This document shows positions 46,336 to 59,325 of a stretch of 64,000 bases of DNA, one piece after another; position 1 is the first letter of the stretch; each line of letters begins with the position of its first letter. The translations under genes were made by a program, and so were the position numbers. Below the pieces are notes generated by a model. It saw only the letters and a list, made by a program, of their open reading frames with translations. It did no database searches and was not told where the DNA came from. The DNA lies in the NCBI GenBank assembly GCA_014529385.2, contig CM043959.1, positions 49,169,928 through 49,233,927 of the forward strand, written 5' to 3'. This DNA is from Adiantum capillus-veneris. Taxonomy: Eukaryota; Streptophyta; Polypodiopsida; Polypodiales; Pteridaceae.

Positions 46336-47294
46336 ATTACAAACCAACAGTATAGGCAGGGAAAGAATGAACAACTACGATTGTGTGCTACGAAAAGAAA
46401 ATATTTCTTTATCCTAGAACAAGCGTAGGCGGGCTAGCTAGGGGGACATTTCTCTGCTAATAAAACTGAAAAGCTAGTGCTCCACTTAGGCATATGGTGG
46501 CCAACCCTATTCAGGGATGCAGAGGTCTATGTCAAAAGATGTGATGAATGTCTACGCACAAAACCACCCCTATGGAGAGATGAAATGCCATTACGGCCAA
46601 TGATGGGAGTACGTGCTTTTGCCAAATGGGGCCTTGGACTTTATTGGCCCCATAATACCTCCTGCATATAAGTTGCATGCACAATACATCATAGTAGTAA
46701 TGGATTACATGACTAAATGGGCAGAAGCAGAGGCAACACAGAAAAACCATACATGGACTACAGATTAATTCCTTTTTGAACATATCTTTACCGGATATGG
46801 TCTACCCATTGAAATAATGAGTGATAGAGGAACACACTTTATGAACAACATCATTGAAAGCTTACTTGACAAATTCATGGTGATTGATTGTAAATCACCA
46901 CCCTATCACCCACAAGCTAACAGACAAGCCGAGAGCACCAATAAAATCTTATGCACGGTGCTCACCAAAATAGTCAGTGACTCAAGAAATGATTGGGATC
47001 AAAAGCTACACACTGCATTACGGGCTTACAAAGTAGCTTTTAAAACTTCCATTGGGACCACTCCTTTTAACCTTGTGTTCGGGATTAATGCAATTCTACC
47101 CATGGAATTCTTGATTAAAACACTACGGGTTGCAACACAATTAGGATGGATGGGACACAAGCTATCGGAGAGACTAGACACCCTAGAGCAATTAGAGGAA
47201 ACCAGAGTGAGAGCGGTAGCCGGGATATATGCTCAAAAACGACAAATGAAAGCTTTCCATGATCAACATGTGATTAGCAAAAGGAGTTCCAAAA
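46336..47294 (+). pseudogene. Ty3 integrase, plus strand
   Basis: HHCC zinc region (GGHFSANKT ... RCDECLRTKPP). The catalytic core has the first Asp in LDFIGP, readable only after a one-base frame change near 46635, the second in SDRGTHF and the Glu in NRQAESTNKIL; then TTPFNLVFGINAILP. The tail FHDQHVISKRSSKKG is cut at about 47294, where the text switches in mid-phrase to another Ty3 family. The frame 46817-47320 is open. Upstream, EQLRLCATKRKYFFILEQA repeats the module at 43.3 kb. Confidence 0.88.
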
Positions 47295-48140
47295 AGGGGA
47301 TTAGAGATTCGACAAGGTAAGGGGGAGAGTATCTCTATGGATTTTGTAGTAGGACTACCTACTACAAATCGTGGCCATGATGCCATTTGGGTAATTGTAG
47401 ACCGTCTCACAAAGATGGGTCGATTCATTCCCACTAAGACTACGGTTAAGACATCGGAATTAGCACGGCTATTTGTAGAGCATATATATAAACTCTACGG
47501 TCTTCCAGCTAGTATCATTAGTGACAGAGATCAAAAGTTCGATAATCACTTCTAGAGAGCTGTGTTCCAAAAGTTGGAAACTAAACTTAATCTAAGTACG
47601 GCTGATCATCCTGAAATGGATGGTCAAACAGAAAGAGTTAATCAAGTGCTAGAGGATATGCTACGAGCATACGTTAGCAAGAAGCAAACCAATTGGGAAG
47701 ACTACTTACCTATATTGGAATTTTCTTATAATAGTTCAGAGCATGTGACTACACGGTTTAGTCTATTTATACTTTTGTATGGATTTCAACCTAGATCACC
47801 CGTTACGGTGGGGTTGGCTAAGGAGAAGATACAACAAGTGAAGGATTTTCTCCAAGACCATTTTGACATGCTTCGAGTTGCTCGACAGAATGTTAATCAA
47901 GCTCAAGATCGATATAAGAAGTACACAGATGAGCATCAATGTCTTACTACTTTCAAGAAGGAGACAAGGTTTTTCTCAAATTTTTGGATCATTCGTAAAG
48001 TATGAAGCCGGGAAAAGTTGCTAAACTTTCACTACGCTATTGTGGACCGTTTACCATTCTCAAACGTATAGGTCAAGTGGCCTATAAGTTAGCTCTTCCA
48101 GAGCACTCGCGAGTTTATCCTGTTTTTCATTTTTAGCCGT
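47295..48140 (+). pseudogene. Chromovirus integrase, first part of a split element
   Basis: Begins LEIRQGKGESISMDFVVGLP and contains IISDRDQKF and [14 protein letters not shown] (Asp, Asp and Glu of the integrase triad all present), then PILEFSYNSSEH and GQVAYKLALPEHSR. Stops occur after DNHF (47555) and near 48003. It stops at 48140 inside the PVFH...SR motif where the Tat element begins; the continuation is at 63626. Same family as 24.1-25.5 kb. Confidence 0.9.
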
Positions 48141-48941
<801 letters not shown>

Positions 48942-48996
48942 ACTTTTTCCAATAATGCATCTAGAAACCACGTGAAGTGGCCCCAAAAAATGGTCC

Positions 48997-50179
48997 TCAT
49001 GATGACCTTTCTGCATAATTATCACAAGAAAACACCCGCGTTGTGTCCGTACTTATCCATGTGCAAATATTGACCCCGTTTGACCTCCTGACGCCATTAG
49101 ATACCATCTGACGCACCTGCTCATAATGTTCTAATGCACTCATCCAATCCAGTTGAACCTCCTGTAACTGTAAGAGCCTCTCTTTAAATGCATCACTAGG
49201 CGGCCCAAGCAACTTCTCTAACATCTTGACCGCAGGCAACTCTACTTCCACATGCAATAGTGCTTCCCTTCCATACACCAAATGAAATGGAGTAAACCCT
49301 GTACCTGTCTTCACCGAAGTTCGGTAAGCCCATAATGCACCAGGCAATTCCAAATCCCAATTCTTACCTTGGTGCTCTGTCACTTTCAAAAGAATTTGCA
49401 CCAACTCACCATTGAATCTTTCATTTAAGCCATCACACTGTGGATAATAAGGAGTGGTATGCTGGTGCCTAATCTTCATCTTCGCGCATAAAAAATCTAG
49501 CAGTTTAGCTCTAAATCCTGGACCCTTATCTGAAAGTAGCTCTAATGGCACCCCAAACTTGCAACATATTTCATCATACACAAATTTTGCCACATCCTTT
49601 GCAGTGATCTGTTTTACTGCTAGCCTCTGCCCATCTAGAGAGATAGTCCACTGCAGTCAAAATATAGCGTTTGCCCCTGCTTGTGATAGATAATGAGCCT
49701 ATTGCATCAATCCCCCACTTTTCAAACACATCAAACGCCATAATGGTTTTTCGTAACTCTGGCTTCAACACTCTCTTCCCAAATGCTTGACACCTATTGC
49801 AAGACCTACACCAATGGTGAACATCCTTGTGCAAACTAGGCCAGACATACCCCTATTGCAAGATCTTATGCAAGGTGATCTTTAGAGCAAAATGGCCGCC
49901 ACATGCGCCTTCATGATTCTCTTCCAACACTGTGTAAAGCTCCTCCCTCCAAGGTACACGTTCAACACGAGATCAATCCCTTTTCATGTACAAGACATCA
50001 CCAATCAATTTGTACATGTATGCTCTACGCACAAAACCATACTTCTTAGACTTCTGAATGTCCTTCGGAATGATTCCTCTTAGCAAAAACTCTTCTTCTT
50101 GAGCCAAACTTTCCCAGCCATGATAAAGAGGTAAAGTGGTCCTCAACAATGCTTTGATCTGCTTCATGTGCCTCGCCAT
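48997..50179 (-). pseudogene. Tat-type Ty3 integrase
   Basis: HHCC region (HEGACGGHFALKIT, CRSCNRCQAFG) at about 49930-49770. The core has Asp in KWGIDAIGSL, Asp in LLSDKGPGF and Glu in GLNERFNGEL, all present. Then TGTGFTPFHLVYGREALL; it ends at 48997, about 55 bp before the LTR. Frame changes at about 49590 and stops near 49860 and 49972 break it. No chromodomain. Confidence 0.92.
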
Positions 50180-50198
50180 TTAGAGCACATTCAATATG

Positions 50199-51978
50199 TT
50201 AGATGCTCCATGCTTCGAACTTTTTAAACAGGCCTTTAATTCTGAAACACATTTCCTTCAATGAGGTGTTCTTGCTCTTCCACACACCCAGCACTTGCTT
50301 CACAACTAATAAGGCATCACCTTTTATGCTCAACCTTCTAATCCCATGCTTCAAACAAATGTGTAATCCAGCTTCCAAAGTAGCATATTCAGCCTCATTG
50401 TTACTGTGAGCATCCAATTTGAACCCTCTCTTACATACTAGCTTCCCCTCCGGATCATAAAGTGCTATACCCCCTGAAGCTGCATCATGGCTCTTTCTGT
50501 ATGAGCCATCAAAGAACAAAACATGTGCATTGCTGATCTGTGGAACTTCTTCAACTACCCTTCTCACCACCTCTTCCTTAACAAGGAGGGGATTCTCCTT
50601 GTAGGTCAACAAATCGGCTAGGGTAGCCCTTGTACTGTCTTCCACTAGAAAAGAGAATTCAAACTCTTGCAGCTCAATTACCCATTTCTTCACCACAGTT
50701 GACATGTTAGTGCCATTAATTAACTGTGGCAAAAAAGCGTAACTCGTCAAGAAAACAAAAGGTCGTGGTAGCAAGTAATGACGAAATTGCCGCCGACAAC
50801 AAGCAAATATTACACTGTCCATCACTAGCTCTACTTCCGAGAATTTTCTCTCTGCTACCAACTTCACTCGACTTGCACAATACACTGGCCTTATATAATG
50901 GCTGCCCTTCCCCTTTTGAAATAGCATGGCTCCAATGGCATCATCCCCTACTGATGGATTTACATAAAACACTTTCTCCCAATCAGGAGCCTGCATGGCT
51001 GACAACCCCCCTAACACCTCTTTCACCTCTTGAAACACTTCTTCACACTTGTCATCCCATTGCAATGGATCATGCTTTGCCACCTGTTGTAATGGATAAA
51101 GAAGCTGAGAAGACAATGGAATAAACCGTGCCATGTAGTTCACTTTGTGTATAAAAGTTGCCAATTGCTTTGTACTCGTAGGTGATGGAAGAAGAAAAAT
51201 AGACTTAACCTTGTCCGGATCAGCCTCAATGCCATTTTCTGACACCATATGGCCCAATAACTTCACCCTTGGCTGTGATAGATGACATTTCTTTGGATTT
51301 ATTTGTCTTCCACATTGATCATATCGAGCCAATACCATTTGCATCTTCTCATGGTGCTCAACCCTACTGCTGTATACATAGAAGTCATTCATAAAAGCTT
51401 TAACACAACTACCAATGAAAGGTTCCAATACCCAATTTGCTCTCTCTTGATAGAAAAGATGGTCCATTTGACAACCGAAATGGCAATACCATGTAGCAAT
51501 AACAGCCCCATGGTGTAATGAAAGTTGTCTTTGTTCGGTCTTTAAGAGCAATCTTCAATTGAAAATAGCCTGAAAAACCATCACACACACTGTACCTCTC
51601 ATAACCTGCCACTGAATCCAAGATTTGATCAATGAATGGAAGAGGATATGGGTTCTTCTTAGTGGCTGCATTTAAGGGATTAAAATCTACACAAATCCTC
51701 CACTTTTCATCCTTCTTTGGACTAACAACTACTGGACTCACCCATTCTATGGTCTCCATAGGGACTATGAACCCTGCCTTCAATAACTTGTCCACCTCTT
51801 CCCGAAAGGCTTCCATCTGCTCTTGACCCATCCTTCTTACCCTTTGCCACACTGGCTTAGCACCTTCTTTCAGCTCTATATGCATCTCTTCGCCCTTGAA
51901 CCCTCTGATCTCTTCATATGAAGTAATGAACAAATCAGGAAAACTAACCAGCATGTGCAAATAGATCTCCTTCTCCAT
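50199..51978 (-). pseudogene. Tat-type reverse transcriptase with two RNase H domains
   Basis: RT opens at 51978 (MEKEIYLHMLVSFPDLF) with WRICVDFNPLNAAT and VCDGFSGYFQLKIAL. A frameshift at about 51550-51450 follows; the catalytic block reads AFMNDFYVYS, with Asn for the first catalytic Asp. GHMVSENGIEADPDK and the Ty3 RNase H (NPSVGDDAIGAMLFQ) come next. A second RNase H follows (FFDGSYRKSHDAASGGIAL, SNNEAEYATLEAGL, KGDALLVVKQV), the archaeal-like domain that marks the Tat lineage. The upstream protease is at 59.8 kb because a LARD inserted between them. Confidence 0.93.
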
Positions 51979-51990
51979 AGCTGAAAGGTC

Positions 51991-51995
51991 TCCAC
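51991..51995. other. Target duplication of the LARD, left
   Basis: TCCAC, identical to 59321-59325. Removing one copy and the insert restores the Tat reading frame (ISGG then DLSAMEKEI). Confidence 0.95.
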
Positions 51996-52883
51996 TGTTA
52001 GCAGCGGCTAACGGCTACACCAATTATGCACCAAGCTGTGGATGTGCCATGGTGCACAATATTTACTTTTCATTGTATAGGGTTTGGGCTCATTTAGAAG
52101 TTCCAAAGTTGTATGAGTCTAAGCTAGAGAGCTCATTTTATCCCATAGTTGAAGGGTTTGAGGCCCAAAGCTATAAAAGAGCCCTATGCTTAATGAGAGG
52201 TCATTCTTGAGTGGTCCTTTTGAGAACTCTCTCCCTAGAGTAGGTCTTGATGGCCTGGCCTTTGAGCTTAATGTCCATGCTTAGAAGGCTAGTGCTAATC
52301 ACATGTAATTAGTGTAATCCTGTCTTAATTAATATAGTCTTCATTATGTTGTCAACAATCATGTTTCTCTACTTTCCTTCATTGTTTTGAAGTGTTGATC
52401 TTCTCTAATCTAACTCTTACTTATGCTAAGTTACTCCGATTAGTGGAGTCCTTATCTAACTCTCTGGATTAAGCGGAGTGGGCGTACTCATGATTGAGGG
52501 ATTAGAGTTGTCCTCTAATGGTGTGCTTGTGTGTGTGTAGGTTTAAGAAGCCTCGAGCTTAATTTGATTATGTGTGACTTGATTTGGACACCATGATTGG
52601 CATGGTTGAGGTGGAAGACTTGAATGCGATCTTGTGTGCTTAATCGTCAATGCATGTAATTAGAGTTGTGCTTGAGAGATTCCAAGATTAGTGTGTTTCA
52701 CTTCGTTGCTTGATGTGTGTAGATGATTGCTTGAATTGATGCTTGATGTGCGATTAGCATTAGTTGTTTGGGATGATTTCTATTTGCATTGGAGGATGAC
52801 GCTCTTGAATCCTCTCAATCTTTGCATAAGATGATGCTCTCGCACATTCTTTGTGTGATGCCTCCAAGTCCTAGCTGGGTCAT

Positions 52884-52929
<46 letters not shown>

Positions 52930-52979
52930 GATTGATAGATTTTGTGGGAGATTGCCTATGCTATGGCGAGCCTCCAACA
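51996..52979 (+). repeat. LARD 5' LTR
   Basis: TGTTAGCAGC...CCTCCAACA. TATA box TATAAAAG at 52172-52179. CT microsatellite near its end (about 52887-52927). Confidence 0.95.
52172..52179 (+). promoter_or_regulatory. TATA box of the LARD LTR
   Basis: TATAAAAG, conserved at 58517-58524 in the other LTR. Confidence 0.7.
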
Positions 52980-52980
52980 T

Positions 52981-52998
52981 TGGCGCCGTTGCCGGGGA
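52981..52998 (+). other. LARD primer-binding site
   Basis: TGGCGCCGTTGCCGGGGA, the primer site known from Athila/Tat-type plant elements (tRNA-Asp end). One base after the LTR. Confidence 0.95.
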
Positions 52999-54776
52999 CG
53001 GGTTGCCTACGCTAGTGGAGTTGAGGTTGCAAAAGATAAGATTAATTTGATTACTGATTTCTTGTAATTAGGTAGGATTTGCTTTGTGTGTAGTGTAATT
53101 AGGTTTAATTGGATGTGTATAGAGTCATTTCACCACAAAAACCCCTAAATTCTCTTTTGATTTTGCTAATTTTTCACTAACCTCCACTAATTTTGCATCC
53201 CATTCATGCTAATTTCGTGCTAATTGTACTAATTCCATGCTAATTTCATGCTAATTGTGCTAACCTAACCACTAATTTTGATTTGGAATGTATGCTAAAT
53301 CCCCTTAATTGAGGAGGATCATCACTCTTAATTGCTTTAATCTATGCCTAATCATGTGATTGAGTGTTGATTTTGGTCAATTTTTTGATCAATTTTGGAC
53401 CGAATCGGAGTTGCACACATGTGTGTGCAATGAAGTGTCTACGCGAGGAGCAAGGACTAAGCAAGCAAGCAATCAATTGTAAGTGGATTGACCTACTCCG
53501 TTCAATTTTTGATTGATTAAGTTGATCCCATTGAGTTGCTAAATCATTGCTATAATTAGGTGTGTGTGCCTAATTGATGGAATTTATGCCTAATTTGATG
53601 AAATTGGAATGAAATTGTAATCAAATTGAACACTTAAATGCTTGTAGATTGATGATTTTGCAAAAAATGTGTGTGCAAACATTAGGAATTGGCCTAATTT
53701 CGTTGTTAATTGAGCAAAAAATTGGATTTGTGCACCTAATTTTTGTGTGTGTGCAATGCTAAATTGAGTTAAAATGTGATCAATTTTTGATTAAAATTGA
53801 GTTAATTTAGCATGTATATACTCATGTATGTGTGATCAAGTGTGCAATTGATGAAATGCAATGAGTGTTTAATGAAATTTTTGCACAAATCGATGGCCTA
53901 AATTTAGGTGTGTGTGCCTAATTAATGGCCAATTATGCCTAAATTGGGGATGAATAATTGGTAGCAAGTGCCAATTATGATGATTAAAGACCTAAAAGAT
54001 CGGTGTGTATTTGATTGATTGGGTTTGGATGATTGACATGGGATATGAGCAATGAAAATTGCAATGATTGAATTCGGATACAAATTTGCATTTGAGAAAT
54101 AATGCACTACATTCATATGTGTATGCAATGCTTGATATAAACCGCCTTTGATAATTTTTTTTTTTGAGATTGCATGATGACTCAATTGAGGAATGAATGT
54201 TCTAATTGAATGTATGCGTACCATGCATTGGAATTAGACTAATTTTCGATACGGAATGTCTCAAAATATGGTAAGTATGCGCGATCGATTGTGTTAAGAA
54301 TGCATGCAAAAGTTTGAAATGAGATCAAGAAGAGAGAGGAATTGAAAGGGAGTGTGCATAGGCTTGTTGACATGTATATTGCTTAATTGATTGTAAGATG
54401 AATTGAAGAATGAAACGCAAAGGGGATTGACTTCGACAATGTTTGCATAAAGTATTATTATCGCAAGATTTTTTGTTAATTGATGCACCCCCAAATCATC
54501 TCCTGTCTTTATCTCCACTACAATATCATGCAACTATCCTTTTTCACACACTTGTTGACCATGGTTGTTTACAAAACCCTCAAAAACCTTTTCTAATGGG
54601 ACCATGCCCTTAAGCAAATTTTCAAAAAACACTATAATTTCAAATGTTATTATTTGCTGGCTGATGACCCCGGCCCTTCATTGTGTTGATAAGGCCAAAA
54701 CTCACACACTCACACACACACCCTTTTTCCACTAAAAGCCAATCGAGCTTGCTGCTGAAGTGGGCGCATCAAACTC

Positions 54777-54807
<31 letters not shown>

Positions 54808-55294
54808 AATTTGTTTGGTTCGCCAAGCTCATTGATTGCATTTTGTTTGGTTTGCCAAGCCTGTAAAGGCTCATTGATTGCAGCCTTTGAACTTTACACA
54901 CACACATGATGCTTGTAATGGCGCGCATTAACACACACACACTTCCTCCTGGTTGCCCCACCCCTCTTTCGCTGCTGATTTCGGGTCTGCAACTGCACGT
55001 CTAGCCCGCCTTATATGCACCACGACCGCCTTCAAGATCTCTGGCCCACCCTCATCTTCCTTCAAGAGCTTGAGGTACTGCCCCACACACACACACAACC
55101 CGCTGGGTTGCTACTGCCAATCACACGCCCACACACCTGTTGACCCGGAGTCGACCCCACCCATTGGCTGCATGCCCTGCACAAGCAAAAGCTGCCAATC
55201 GACTGTCTCAATTGCGCTGGGGCCTGGGCAATGGAACCTCCAAACAACACACACACACCCCACCCATGCCGATTATGGCGTTGCACTACACCTC

Positions 55295-55295
<1 letters not shown>

Positions 55296-55382
<87 letters not shown>
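55296..55382. repeat. (AC)n microsatellite
   Basis: About 43 units; a shorter one is at 54778-54805. Confidence 0.97.
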
Positions 55383-55383
<1 letters not shown>

Positions 55384-56449
55384 GCCGAAATCCGTCAGCC
55401 TGCCACATTGCCTTCACAGAAGGTCGCCAGAAGGAACTTGAAAAAAAGAAAAAAAGAATTCAAATAACATTTTTTTTGGAGAGTGTTCCCACCCTTGCCC
55501 CGATTCGGAATCCAATTCATCTTCGTCTCTCACTCAGTTCACCGAGTGTCATTTGCTAACAAATAAAATAATACGTGGACTCTTATCAAGGGAAGATCTC
55601 CATACATCAATCATTTGAGGGAATGGTCTTGAGTTTATCAATGTGACAATATTGTTGACCTAGAGAGAACGAGTGAGACTGTGAAAAATGTTGACTTAAG
55701 GATTGGTTTAAACGGCAGCTTTTCATTGATAACCATTCAAAAGGGTGTTCACAGTAAATTTTGAGAGTTCATTTGGTTTTTATTGCACATGAGTGTTGGT
55801 TGTTGTCATGCTAACATCGATCTACCTCTCGTGCAAAACTAAAAACTGAAAAAACTCATTAGGATGACAACCTCTTTTGTCATGGTGAAAATGAGAAACT
55901 CATTTTAAATGCATTCATTGGCCTATGATGGAGATTCGGGTTTTGAATGATCACTTCAGAGAGAATTGAAACTTGATTTCATCATCTTCTTTTTTCTCTT
56001 TGATATAGGAATATATTTGCTACTCTAGAGCAAGGTGTGGGTATGGGCATGGGTAGTGGGGGTGATAATTGTGTGAGTATTTGGCTTATGCATGATCCAG
56101 TGATTGGCTTTATTGAAACATTCTCTTTGCATTAAAAGGAAAGTTATTTTTTGGCAAGCATATGAACTTCAAAAGATATCATTGCTAATGCTTTAATGCT
56201 TGGGTAACATTGTGCATTTTGGGCTTGATATTGATTATGCATTTTAGTGCTTGAATTGAATGAAAAATCATTGGAATTGATCTTATTTAGGCCAAGAGTG
56301 AGCATGAAATTTTTTGGGCTTATCATTGATTATGAATTCCGTTAGTGCTTGTATTGGATGTTCAAAAGCTAAAGAGTGACTAATGATTTGAGTCTTTTGT
56401 GAAGTGATGTGGGCAGGTGTGTGATTTCATTGATCCAAGAAGGGGTCAT

Positions 56450-56890
56450 CATTGCAAAATTTGGCTAATTAGAGCCATTCCAAATGTTTGGGTTAAAGTT
56501 GTAATGCTAGCTCATAGCTTGGTCTAAAAATGCAATTTTTTTCATTTTGAGCTAGTGTTTAGCTAACTTTTTGAGCTTTCAAAGTACAAATTTGGCTATT
56601 GAGAGCCACTCACTTTCATTTCATCAAGTTGCAGCCATCTCTAGCTCATAGAGTGTGCTCTAAAAATTGTAAAATTTATTGAGCTAGTTGTTAGCCAACT
56701 TTTTGAAAAGCTTTAAATTGTAAAATTTGGCTATCGAGAGCCACTTCATTTCATTCAAAAGTTGCATTATTTTTAACTCTTGGCTTGTTTTTTTTAATTC
56801 CATATTTCAAGTGAGCTAGAAATTAGTTGACTTTTGAATCATGCATGAGGGATTGTACAAAATTGCAAAATTTGCTTTTGTAGAAGCATT
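56450..56890 (+). repeat. Degenerate roughly 130-bp tandem repeats
   Basis: The word AAATTTGGCT followed by GAGCCA recurs at about 56456, 56586 and 56718, with a weaker fourth (AAAATTTGCT) at about 56866. Intervening GAGCTAG and AGCTCATAG words are shared. Confidence 0.65.
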
Positions 56891-58321
56891 TTTCCTCTCT
56901 CATCATTGTTGTGTATGCATAAATTTGCTACTTTAGAACATTATGTGCATAACCAAAGGCATTTTTTTCCCTTGGGTTTTTTCCCTCTGGCAAATTCGGG
57001 TATGCAAGACCCTAGCTTTAGGTTTTCATTAATGTTTTGTGTGCATTTGGCTTTCAATAGTTGGCTTTTTGTAACTTGTGTTTACACTTAGCTTCATAAG
57101 GCTTCTTTTGCAAATAAAAAGGATCAAGAGACTTCTCTACACAAAGGATGCTTGCTCAAGGATGCTCAAAGAGCATGAATAGGTGTAATCCTTCCATGAT
57201 TTTGCTCTTTGTTCATCTCTCCATTCTCTTGCTTGGTTTAAGTGAAATTTTGCTTCTAAGCTATGGGTTTTTCATGTTTGAAAGCTAGGCATTTTAAAGT
57301 TTCAACACTTTGCTTTGTGAAAATTAAACTCATCAAAAAATTAGGTTTTATGTGTGCTAATCATAGATAATTGTCCTTGACCTTAGGTTAATGTAGGTTC
57401 ATTTCTTGCTAGTCCTAGATTCTTAGTGATAATCTTAATACTACATTCTCTTTTAACATGACCTAGGGCTATGATTAGGCTTTAGTATTTTTTAGTCCAA
57501 TTACCATTAGTATCTCATAAAGGAAGCAATAAAAATGTGCTAAAAAATGAACCATAAAGCAAAGAAGTGTCCAAAAAAGTAGCAAAAATGCTACTAAGGC
57601 ACATGAAAATAAAAGTTCTATGTTATGTTGTGTCTATGTGAGGCCTAGCGCCTTATTGACACTTGGTAGGCGAGGGGAATCACCTTGGCTCGCTTGGTCA
57701 AGGCCCTAAACCGATGCCCTGGGTTGATAGGGGTTAGCTGTCACCTTAGTAAGATAGTAGGCTTTTGGAACACCTTCTTGAGGGTTCAAGGAGCCGAGAG
57801 TCGCACCTAGACTTTCCTTGGGGTGGTAGCCTTGTGATTGTGCTTTAGTACTTCAATGAATGACTAAATCAAAACTTCCATGAGCTTCAAAAACTTTGAC
57901 AATGTACTAATAGATTAGGAGCTTTTTTATAGCCCGTAGACATGATAGACTTGAATGATTTATTAAGATTGTTCACATAGTTTTTAGGCTAGTAGGTTTA
58001 TAAAATTTCATTAGCCTAGGGTCATAATTGATTGCTTGTGTTTCATGCATAAAACTGAAATTTCAAGTGGTTTAATCTTCACAATAGTTTGAGTATTTTT
58101 TTGCTTTATGTTGTCTAGTTTTTGACTATGATTGACCCATCTTTTAGAAGCAAAAAATCACTTTGCATGATTGTTCATTTATAATTCAGGTTTTAATCAT
58201 TGTTGGTGGCCTTTGATGCTCATTACTTGTTCTTATGTTTTACAGCTCAACATTTCTTCCATGGACTTGCGTTCTACCATGTCACCGTGTCTTGCTTCAC
58301 CGACACACGAGGACGTGCGCC

Positions 58322-58339
58322 AAATTAGGAAGGGGGAAG
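58322..58339 (+). other. LARD polypurine tract
   Basis: AGGAAGGGGGAAG ends directly before the TG of the right LTR. Confidence 0.9.
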
Positions 58340-59226
58340 TGTTAACAGCGGCTAATGGCTACACCAATTATGCACCAAGCTGTGGATGTGCCATAGTGCA
58401 CAATATTTAATTTTCATTGTATAGGGTTTGGGCTCATTTAGGAGTTCCAAAGTTGTATGAGTCTAAGCTAGAGAGCTCATTTTATCCCATAGTTGAAGGG
58501 TTTGGGGCCACAAAGCTATAAAAGAGCCATATGCTTAATGAGAGGTCATTCTTGAGTGGTCCTTTTGAGAACTCTCTTCCTAGAGTAGGTCTTGATGGCC
58601 TAGCCTTTGAGCTTAATACCCATGCTTAGAAGGCTAGTGCTAATCACATGTAATTAGTGTAATCCTCTCTTAATTAATATAGTCTTCATTATGTTGTCAA
58701 TCATGTTTCTCTACTTTCCTTCATTGTTTTGAAGTGTTGATCTTCTCTAATCTAACTCTTACTTATGCTAAGTTACTCCGATTAGTGGAGTCCTTATCTA
58801 ACTCTCTCGATTAAGCGGAGTGGGCGTACTCGTAATTGAGGGATTATAGTTGTCCTCTAATGGTGTGCTTGTGTGTGTGTAGGTTTAAGAAGCCTTGAAC
58901 TTAATTTGATTATGTGTGACTTGATTTGGACACCATGATTGGCATGGTTGGGGTGGACGACTCGAATGCGATCTTGTGTGCTTAATCGTCAATGCATGTA
59001 ATTAGAGTTGTGCTTGAAAGATTCCAAGATTAGTGTGTTTCACTTCGTTGCTTGATGTGTGTAGATGATTGCTTGAACTGATGCTTGTTGTGTGATTAGC
59101 ATTATTTGTTTGGGATGATTTCTATTTGCATTGGAGGATGAAGCTCTTGAATCCTCTCAATCTTCGCATCCGAATGATGCTCTCCCACATTCTTTGTGTG
59201 ATGCCTCCAGGCCCTAGCCGGGTCAT

Positions 59227-59270
<44 letters not shown>

Positions 59271-59320
59271 GATTGATAGATTTTGTGGGAGATTGCCTAT
59301 GCTATGGCGAGCCTCCAACA
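58340..59320 (+). repeat. LARD 3' LTR
   Basis: TGTTAACAGC...CCTCCAACA, followed by TCCAC duplication (59321-59325). CT microsatellite at 59228-59269. Confidence 0.95.
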
Positions 59321-59325
59321 TCCAC

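Larger units (their letters stand above)
52999..58321 (+). other. LARD internal region, non-coding
   Basis: No protein-coding signal. Noted contents: short CTAATT-type repeats (53160-53280), poly-T (54150), AC microsatellites (54778-54805 and 55296-55382), four roughly 130-bp repeats (56450-56890) and a GC-rich island (57640-57850). The part around 54690-55560 is C-rich and differs in composition from its AT-rich flanks, so it may be a further old insertion; I found no termini. Confidence 0.7.
51996..59320 (+). mobile_element. Non-coding LTR element (LARD-like), complete
   Basis: 7.3 kb with two LTRs of 984 and 981 bp, an Athila/Tat-type primer site directly after the left LTR, a polypurine tract directly before the right LTR and a perfect 5-bp duplication. 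The 5.36-kb internal region (52980-58339) is AT-rich with no gag, pol or other protein visible on either strand, so it must have been moved by another element's enzymes. By hand I count about 35-40 LTR differences (about 4 %). Inserted into the Tat element between protease and RT. Confidence 0.95.
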
